From Butyrivibrio sp. (GTDB lineage Bacteria > Bacillota > Clostridia > Lachnospirales > Lachnospiraceae), in NCBI GenBank assembly GCA_024694565.1, contig JAILJR010000019.1, positions 1 to 37,028 of the forward strand: a stretch of 37,028 nt of DNA. The letters run 5' to 3'. Under the pieces are notes generated by a model that saw only the letters and a program-made list of their open reading frames with translations, did not search any database and was not told the DNA's origin. Position 1 is the first letter of the stretch, and the number at the start of each line of letters is the position of its first letter. The position numbers and the translations under genes are program-made. Below are positions 31,394 through 37,028 of this stretch, one piece after another.

Positions 31394-32176
31394 ATGAAAC
31401 AATCCGTGAAATCCACGATCCTCCCAATTGCTGCCTGGCTCATAATATGGCAGCTTGTGGCGGTCATTATCCACAACAAAATATTATTGGCCGGTCCCAT
31501 AGAGACCATCAGTGCCCTTGTATCCCTGTCACAGACCCCTTCCTTCTGGCAGTCAGTCTCAGAGAGCACGGGACGGATACTTACGGGCTTTTTTGCAGGC
31601 ACTGTCCTTGGCATCCTCGCCGCATATCTTGCGTACAAAAAGAGCGCAGTCGGGCATTTCTTAAAGCCCCTGGTGATAACCCTCAAATCCGTTCCTGTGG
31701 CGAGCTTTGTGATCCTGCTCCTCATCTGGTTCGGAAGCCGGGGCATAAGCGTACCAATTGTTGCGATGGTAGTCTTCCCGATCCTGTATCTGAATACTCT
31801 TGAGGGCCTTAAGAGCACAGATACAAAACTGCTTGAGATGGCAGGAGTTTTCAGGATGCCGATGACAAGACAGCTGAGGTATATCTTTTTTCCACAGCTC
31901 CTTCCTTTCCTTAAGGGCGCCGTCAAGCTCGCAATCGGAATGAGCTTTAAGAGCGGCATAGCAGCCGAGGTCATAGGCCAGCCCATGAACACCATAGGCA
32001 ACGGCATCTACCAGGCCAAGATATATCTTGAGACCGGTGAGCTCTTTGCCTGGACGATAGTAGTCGTACTCATTTCCTTCATCTGTGAAAAGCTGTGCAT
32101 GCTGCTGCTTGACCTTCTTGGCGGTAAATTCAGACCGTCACGGATCAGTAATAAAGGAAAGGCGGTGGGAGCGTGA
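31394..32176 (+). CDS. ABC transporter permease, SsuC/TauC-like
   Basis: A 260-aa membrane subunit of the BPD-transport type. About six helices: LPIAAWLIIWQLVAVII, ILTGFFAGTVLGILAAYL, VASFVILLLIWFG, IVAMVVFPILYLNTLEGL, a segment after the coupling helix, and TIVVVLISFICEKLCMLLL. The EAA-type coupling loop is KLLEMAGVFRMPMTRQLRYIFFPQLLPFLKGAVKLAIGMSF. GGAG lies 14 bases upstream of the ATG, rather far, and is contributed by the border of palindromic element C. The stop overlaps the GTG start of the ATPase gene by four bases. Confidence 0.9.
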   Translation: MKQSVKSTILPIAAWLIIWQLVAVIIHNKILLAGPIETISALVSLSQTPSFWQSVSESTGRILTGFFAGTVLGILAAYLAYKKSAVGHFLKPLVITLKSVPVASFVILLLIWFGSRGISVPIVAMVVFPILYLNTLEGLKSTDTKLLEMAGVFRMPMTRQLRYIFFPQLLPFLKGAVKLAIGMSFKSGIAAEVIGQPMNTIGNGIYQAKIYLETGELFAWTIVVVLISFICEKLCMLLLDLLGGKFRPSRISNKGKAVGA

Positions 32177-32751
32177 CTATTGAGGTAAAGGATGTAACGA
32201 AGGCTTTTGACGGAAAAAACGTAATTAATGATTTTTCTCTTGATATAGAAGAGGAACACAGTTATATTATTACAGGTCCCTCCGGCTGCGGAAAGACGAC
32301 GCTGCTGCGCATCATCCTTGGGCTTGAAAAGCCCGACAGCGGCACGGTCAAGCTCCTTGGCGACTACAAGTACCCCTACATAAATGCAGGAGTGGTCTTT
32401 CAGGAGGACCGGCTCTGCGATGACTTTGATGCTGTTACCAACGTGACGATGGTAAGCCGCAAGGTCTTCAGGGAGACAGTCATTGAGGACCTTAAAAAGC
32501 TTCTTCCCGAGGAGGAACTGTTCAAGCCGGTAAGGGAGCTCTCCGGCGGGCAGCGGCGGCGCGTCAGCATCGTAAGGGCCTGCGCCATACCAAGCGACAT
32601 CCTCATAATGGATGAGCCCTTTACGGGTCTTGATGATGATATGAGGAAAAAGACAATTGAGTTTATAAGAGACAAGCAGGGCTCGGGCGCGCTTGTGCTG
32701 ACGACCCATGACACCAGAGAGCTTGACTTTGGCAGAACGATCAGCCTGTAA
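32173..32751 (+). CDS. ABC transporter ATP-binding protein, SsuB-like (short)
   Basis: The motor subunit for the preceding permease. Walker A GPSGCGKTTLL (35-45), Q-loop VVFQEDRL, signature LSGGQRRRVS, Walker B ILIMDEPFTGLD and H-loop TTHD are all intact. At 192 aa it lacks the 40-60 C-terminal residues usual for SsuB/TauB, ending soon after the H-loop at FGRTISL. No downstream open frame restores a tail, so it looks naturally short. The GTG start overlaps the permease stop (GTGA), and GGTGGGAG upstream is the ribosome-binding site. Confidence 0.9.
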   Translation: MTIEVKDVTKAFDGKNVINDFSLDIEEEHSYIITGPSGCGKTTLLRIILGLEKPDSGTVKLLGDYKYPYINAGVVFQEDRLCDDFDAVTNVTMVSRKVFRETVIEDLKKLLPEEELFKPVRELSGGQRRRVSIVRACAIPSDILIMDEPFTGLDDDMRKKTIEFIRDKQGSGALVLTTHDTRELDFGRTISL

Positions 32752-32778
32752 GGCGCTCTCATACAGAGTAAGCTGCCC

Positions 32779-32936
32779 GGAATTGAAGATACAGCAGAGC
32801 AATTTCGGAGCAGTCAGTCCGGAATTGAATATACAGCAGAGCAATTTCAGAGCAGTCAGTCCGGAATTGAAGATACAGCAGAGTAATTTCAAAGCAATCT
32901 GCCCGGAATTGAAGATACAGCAGAGCAATTCAAAGA
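32779..32936 (+). repeat. 42-bp tandem repeat (4 units)
   Basis: Units start at 32779, 32821, 32863 and 32905, exactly 42 bp apart, each GGAATTGAA(G/T)ATACAGCAGA and then GCAATTTC. The last unit is truncated. The array takes up half of the 320-bp gap 32752-33071; the rest holds no gene I can see. Translating either strand gives a 14-residue repeat, but there is no sign of translation. Confidence 0.9.
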
Positions 32937-33071
32937 CATTAGGAACTGTCTGAAAAATATATTTTTAAAAAGTTCCAAAGTCTCAGCATAAAAAATCAGG
33001 TTACATTCAGTCGGAACCGCGTGCGGAGCTGATTGTAAAATATAAAGTTTCAGAGGAAGAGGAGATTATTT

Positions 33072-34544
33072 ATGGTAACAAATGATGCCAGTATGAACAG
33101 ATTCAAGCATAACATTATGGAACAGGTATGCAGGCTCGAATGGGAGGGCAAAAATGACCAGGAGCATATCGAGCAGCTTGTACTTGATATCATCCCGGGA
33201 CCCAAGCCCGAGTACAGATGTTGTGTATATAAAGAAAGAGAGATTGTCCGTCAGAGGATAAATCTTGCAATGGCAAAGGCACCTACCTACAATCCGGACT
33301 CCAAGAGCATAGTTCAGGTCATTGACCCGGCCTGCGACGAGTGCCCTATTTCAGCATATTCAGTTACTGACAACTGTCGTTTCTGCATGGGCAAGCCCTG
33401 CCTCAATTCATGCAAATTTGATGCGATAAGACCCGGTGACACACATATGCACATCGATCCTGCAAAGTGCAAGGAGTGCGGAATGTGCGCAAAGGCCTGT
33501 CCCTACACTGCCATCGTACATCTGGAGAGGCCCTGCAAGAAGGCATGCCCTGTCGGCGCCATCACCTATGATGAGTACGGCTACTGCAAGATCGACGAGG
33601 ATAAGTGTATCCAGTGCGGACACTGCATCCACAGCTGTCCTTTCGCAGCCATCGGAAGCAAGACCTTCCTGGTTGATATTATCAAGGAGATCAAGGCAGG
33701 AAAAGAAGTGATAGCTATGTGTGCTCCTGCAACAGAGGGCCAGTTCGGTGAGAACATATCCATGGGCTCCATAAAGGAAGGACTTAAAAAGATCGGCTTT
33801 GCAGACATGGTAGAGGTAGGTCTTGGAGGCGACATGACAGCTGCCTATGAGTCAGAGGAGTGGTCAGAGGCTTACAGGGAGGGCAAGAAGATGACAACCT
33901 CCTGCTGTCCTGCATTTATTAATATGCTCAAAAAGCACTTCCCTGACCAGTACAGGGACAACATGTCATCAACAGTTTCACCAATGTGCGCTATCTCAAG
34001 ATATCTTAAGGCCACAAGACCGGGATGCGTCACTGTATTTATCGGACCATGCATCGCCAAGAAGTCTGAAGCCCAGGACAAGTCAGTTCCCGGAAATGCA
34101 GATTACGTTGTTACCTATGGAGAGCTTCGTGCTCTTATGAGATCAAAGGATGTGAAGTTCGAGCCTGTTCCTGAAGGCTATCAGGAGTCTTCAATCTGGG
34201 GCAAACGCTTTGCTGCCAGCGGCGGAGTTGCCAATGCGGTTATCGAGTGCATGCAGGAGAGAGGAGAGGACACATCCGGTCTGAAGCTCCTCAAGGCAGC
34301 AGGTGGCGCAGACTGCAAAAAGGCACTTACGCTTTTGAAGGTCGGAAAACTTCCCGAGGACTTCATCGAGGGTATGGTTTGTCCCGGCGGATGCGTGGGC
34401 GGACCGTCAAGGCACAAGAATATTTCTGACATCAATAAGGCCAGGGAAACTCTCCTTAGCAAGGCTGATGACAGAAAAGTGCTTGAGAACCTCAAGAACT
34501 ATCCTATGGACAAGTTCTCAATGCACAGGGACGGACACATGTGA
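33072..34544 (+). CDS. [FeFe]-hydrogenase-type iron-sulfur protein (group B-like)
   Basis: A 490-aa cytoplasmic protein with N-terminal ferredoxin-type clusters (CRFCMGKPCLNSC, CKECGMCAKACPY, CKKACPVGAI, CIQCGHCIHSCPF) and a C-terminal H-cluster domain. The H-cluster motifs are TSCCPAF (Cys278 and Cys279), GPCIAKKSE (Cys327) and EGMVCPGGCVGG (Cys437 and Cys441). All four cluster ligands and the proton-relay Cys are kept. The second motif has Gly where the classical enzymes have Met (MPC), as I recall for group B enzymes. Probable role: electron disposal to or from hydrogen, or hydrogen sensing. GAGGAAGAGGAG lies upstream of the ATG. It is monocistronic: a 42-bp repeat array lies before it and a hairpin after it. 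Confidence 0.88.
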   Translation: MVTNDASMNRFKHNIMEQVCRLEWEGKNDQEHIEQLVLDIIPGPKPEYRCCVYKEREIVRQRINLAMAKAPTYNPDSKSIVQVIDPACDECPISAYSVTDNCRFCMGKPCLNSCKFDAIRPGDTHMHIDPAKCKECGMCAKACPYTAIVHLERPCKKACPVGAITYDEYGYCKIDEDKCIQCGHCIHSCPFAAIGSKTFLVDIIKEIKAGKEVIAMCAPATEGQFGENISMGSIKEGLKKIGFADMVEVGLGGDMTAAYESEEWSEAYREGKKMTTSCCPAFINMLKKHFPDQYRDNMSSTVSPMCAISRYLKATRPGCVTVFIGPCIAKKSEAQDKSVPGNADYVVTYGELRALMRSKDVKFEPVPEGYQESSIWGKRFAASGGVANAVIECMQERGEDTSGLKLLKAAGGADCKKALTLLKVGKLPEDFIEGMVCPGGCVGGPSRHKNISDINKARETLLSKADDRKVLENLKNYPMDKFSMHRDGHM

Positions 34545-34573
34545 TTTTTATCTTTGGCAGAAAATAATAAATG

Positions 34574-34616
34574 GATTACTGTTTTTCTGAGGAAAAACAG
34601 TAATCTCATCATTTTT
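34574..34616 (+). terminator. Probable terminator after the hydrogenase gene
   Basis: GATTACTGTTTTTC pairs perfectly with GAAAAACAGTAATC over 14 bp around TGAG. The T-rich tail TCATCATTTTT is interrupted, so efficiency is uncertain. Confidence 0.65.
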
Positions 34617-34657
34617 GAAGCAGTAGATTTTTTCCAAACTCCATGAGGGCGAAGTGA

Positions 34658-37028
34658 ATGGAAGCAAAATTCAGACCTGCGATGACAAAAGAAAAGAGGA
34701 TCAGGATCATACTCAGCATATGTATGATTCTGTTCTCTTCAGTCTTTGCCATTACTTATAACCTCCATATCATCAGACTTGACGAAGAAGGTTTTGGCGC
34801 CGCAGGGCTGTTTTTTGCCCTCAGATATATCCCGATCATGATAACTGCCGCCCTTGGGGGAAATATACCCGGAATGATAAGCGTGCTTATCATTTTTGTG
34901 TTCAGGTCGCTGTTTAATTCCAGCTTTTCCTATATGACCTTTATTTACCTGATGGTAGTATGGCTTATGGATATGCTGGCCAGAAGAAAGTGGTTTGACT
35001 CTGTTTTAAAGGCTTTTCCGGTCAGTATTTTTATGCAGATAATGGTGGGACCATTCTGGGGAATGGTTCTGCTTCTTCTGACTGAGAACGGCCTTGGCTC
35101 TTTTTCAATGCGTCAGTGTCTTTATATGTTTATCAATGAGCTGCCCGGCTGTCTTATGGGAAGCATAATCATCTATCTGATCTTTAACAAAATTCCTGAT
35201 AAAAAGAAGCTGTATTTTGTAAACGGGAAGTACTATGTCCCCAAACGTATGCTTAATGATGATGACAGATTTCTGGTTGAGGGCAGATCCAGGCTGGGAT
35301 ATGTGGTCACCAATATCATTGTCTTCGAAGCTCTTATCCTGGGAATTTCTGCCGAGCTTGCATCGAACACCATTACTGTCGGGATCAGACAGGATTATGT
35401 TAACGAAGTGCAGTCAGACAGCAAATCAGAAATTGATTACTCTGTTTTGTACAGCACCGAGAAGATCGAGAACGCCGTGAGTGAGAGCATTATTAAAGAG
35501 GCGCACACCGAGACGCTTAATCTGACACAGAATCTTTTTGATGGCGAGATCAACTGGAAGTTCAGCATTAAGCTTGCAATGATAATTGCCATTATAGTCA
35601 TGCCGATGGCCGTCTTTGTAAACTGGTATGCTCAGAAGAGGATAGCAGAGCCCATAAGGGCGCTCTCAAAGGCCATGGCCAATATTTACAGCACCAACGA
35701 GAAGGAGCTGGCGAGGAATATCGAGGACATCCACAACCTCTCGATAGATACCAATGATGAGATCGAGGAGCTTTACCATGCCGTGGATCTGTCTGTCTAC
35801 AGGCTTGTTGAGTACATAGATCTTGTAAAGACGAGACAGAATATCGAGGATGAGCTTACAGTCGCCCAGTCAGCCAATGAGGCCAAGACCAGATTTTTGT
35901 CCAATATGTCCCATGAGATCAGAACCCCCATCAATGCTGTCCTTGGCTTTGATGAGATGATACTGCGCGAATGCAGGGATGAGAATATCCTGGGCTATGC
36001 CAACGACATCAAGAGCTCCGGTAAAACGCTGCTTGCACTCGTCAATGATATACTTGATTTCTCCAAGATTGAGGCAGGCAAGATGGAGATCGTTCCTGTC
36101 GAGTACGAGCTTGGGTCTCTACTTAATGACCTTACCAACATGTCCGAGATGAGAGCCAGGGAAAAGAACTTAAAACTGACTGTAAATGTAAACAGGAGTA
36201 TCCCGCATATCCTCTTTGGAGATGAAGTCCGGATAAAGCAGTGTATAATCAACATTGTTACCAATGCGGTAAAATACACAGAGACAGGCTCTGTCGATCT
36301 CGACGTGAACTACGAGGTAATGGATGATGACGATCCCGTTGAGAACAATATGGAGAAGATCCTTTTGAAGGTGAGTGTATCCGACACCGGAATCGGCATC
36401 AGGGAAGAGGATATGGACAAGCTCACCTCTGCATTTGAGAGGATCGACGTCAGGAGAAACCGCACCATAGAGGGAACCGGGCTGGGAATCAGCATTGTCA
36501 CAAGTCTTCTCGACATGATGGGGTCAAAGCTTGAGGTGAAGAGCGAGTACGGAAAGGGCTCCGTGTTCTCGTTTGCCATAGTACAGAATGTTGTTGACTG
36601 GGAGCCTGTGGGAATTTTCCCGGATAAGGCTGGCGAGCTGCGAAAGATAGGAGGAAGCTACACCGAGACTTTCAGGGCTCCGGATGCAAGGATACTTGTG
36701 GTGGACGACACCAGGACCAACCTGACGGTCATAGTGGGGCTGCTTAAGCAGACCCAGATAAAGGTTGATACTGCGACAAGCGGAAAAGAGGCGCTTACAC
36801 TGGTTGCTGCAAACCATTACGACATAATTTTCCTTGACCACAGAATGCCTGAAATGGATGGCATACAGACCTTCCATGCCATGGAGTCGCTGGAAGGAAA
36901 TAAAAACAGTGATACTCCGGTGATCGCACTGACTGCAAATGCCATTTCGGGATCCCGCGAAATGTATCTGAGAGAGGGCTTCAGGGGATATATGTCAAAG
37001 CCTGTTGATCCCAAGAAACTGGAGGAAC
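34658..37028 (+). CDS. Hybrid sensor histidine kinase with receiver domain (3' end outside the window)
   Basis: The open frame starts at ATG 34658 (GAGGGCGAAG upstream) and runs off the window with no stop (790 codons seen). The N-terminus is membrane-embedded with a LytS/5TM-like pattern (FFALRYIPIMITAALGGNIPGMISVLIIFVFR), and a helix at about residues 305-325 borders a HAMP-like linker (RIAEPIRALSKAM). A short extracytoplasmic region with a coiled-coil look lies between. The kinase core has H-box FLSNMSHEIRTPINAVLGF (His419), N-box QCIINIVTNAVKYTE, DTGIGI and GTGLGISIV. The receiver starts ILVVDDTRTN, with phospho-acceptor Asp727 in FLDHRMPEMDG, then ALTAN and KPVDP. More domains (second receiver or Hpt) may follow outside the window. 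The signal is unknown. Confidence 0.93.
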   Translation, partial: MEAKFRPAMTKEKRIRIILSICMILFSSVFAITYNLHIIRLDEEGFGAAGLFFALRYIPIMITAALGGNIPGMISVLIIFVFRSLFNSSFSYMTFIYLMVVWLMDMLARRKWFDSVLKAFPVSIFMQIMVGPFWGMVLLLLTENGLGSFSMRQCLYMFINELPGCLMGSIIIYLIFNKIPDKKKLYFVNGKYYVPKRMLNDDDRFLVEGRSRLGYVVTNIIVFEALILGISAELASNTITVGIRQDYVNEVQSDSKSEIDYSVLYSTEKIENAVSESIIKEAHTETLNLTQNLFDGEINWKFSIKLAMIIAIIVMPMAVFVNWYAQKRIAEPIRALSKAMANIYSTNEKELARNIEDIHNLSIDTNDEIEELYHAVDLSVYRLVEYIDLVKTRQNIEDELTVAQSANEAKTRFLSNMSHEIRTPINAVLGFDEMILRECRDENILGYANDIKSSGKTLLALVNDILDFSKIEAGKMEIVPVEYELGSLLNDLTNMSEMRAREKNLKLTVNVNRSIPHILFGDEVRIKQCIINIVTNAVKYTETGSVDLDVNYEVMDDDDPVENNMEKILLKVSVSDTGIGIREEDMDKLTSAFERIDVRRNRTIEGTGLGISIVTSLLDMMGSKLEVKSEYGKGSVFSFAIVQNVVDWEPVGIFPDKAGELRKIGGSYTETFRAPDARILVVDDTRTNLTVIVGLLKQTQIKVDTATSGKEALTLVAANHYDIIFLDHRMPEMDGIQTFHAMESLEGNKNSDTPVIALTANAISGSREMYLREGFRGYMSKPVDPKKLEE

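Noticed and set aside
32708..32953. 81-codon open frame over the 42-bp repeats (plus strand), and a 306-codon frame on the minus strand
   Set aside because: Both arise because 42 is a multiple of three. Neither has a ribosome-binding site, and the minus frame covers well-supported ABC transporter genes.
35235..35480. Short plus-strand open frame inside the histidine-kinase gene
   Set aside because: It is a different frame within the long, motif-supported kinase gene that runs to the window edge.
1..37028. tRNA, rRNA or known riboswitch
   Set aside because: I saw no cloverleaf with TTCRA arm, no rRNA sequence and no riboswitch core I could recognise; by eye this is not exhaustive.

Overview
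ORGANISM. Gene content and order point to an anaerobic member of the Clostridia, most likely Lachnospiraceae (Butyrivibrio/Pseudobutyrivibrio type). The window carries the Firmicutes cluster priA-def-fmt-rsmB-rlmN-stp-prkC-rsgA, a YugP-type membrane peptidase, a ferredoxin-domain [FeFe]-hydrogenase-type protein, and TTG/GTG starts behind strong Shine-Dalgarno sites. The genus is inference.

LAYOUT. 1-764: the last codons of priA, a 48-bp tandem repeat, then def. 766-3923: a large hydrolase-like gene broken by about four one-base frameshifts. 4024-8465: aldose-epimerase-like gene, fmt with an in-frame 36-bp minisatellite, membrane Zn-peptidase, rsmB. 8549-14113: a giant protein (1570 aa) with a hydrophobic C-terminal region and a small YbjN/chaperone-like neighbour. 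14483-20317: rlmN, stp, prkC, rsgA, histidine phosphatase. 20318-23381: repeat-rich stretch with two minus-strand genes. 23382-28269: GNAT-like protein followed by a second giant protein (1212 aa) with an atypical-kinase signature (DRHGRN...DHD). 28676-32751: larB and an SsuABC-type ABC transporter. 33072-34544: [FeFe]-hydrogenase-like protein. 34658-end: hybrid sensor histidine kinase, cut by the window edge.

HOW THE PARTS FIT. The conserved cluster (initiator-tRNA formylation and deformylation, rRNA methylation, PASTA kinase/phosphatase pair, ribosome GTPase) is interrupted twice, between def and fmt and between rsmB and rlmN, by genes for very large proteins. A third large protein lies at 24.6-28.3 kb. 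Weak shared features suggest one family of large, possibly delivered, effector-like proteins.

MOST UNUSUAL SIGNAL. The intergenic DNA is packed with palindromic elements. Family 1 has four full copies (14137, 20521, 28370, 31234), one half copy, one core-less copy and one possible remnant. Its apical hairpin core is nearly invariant and carries the same two mismatches in three of four copies, while outer arms differ in sequence but stay complementary. Family 2 has two copies (13269, 31030) of 145-146 bp with compensatory changes. There is also a MITE-like element with a solo end elsewhere, a further long inverted repeat, and many tandem arrays (periods 25-53 bp), several built of hairpins. 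All pairings and similarities were found by eye; no database or folding program was used.
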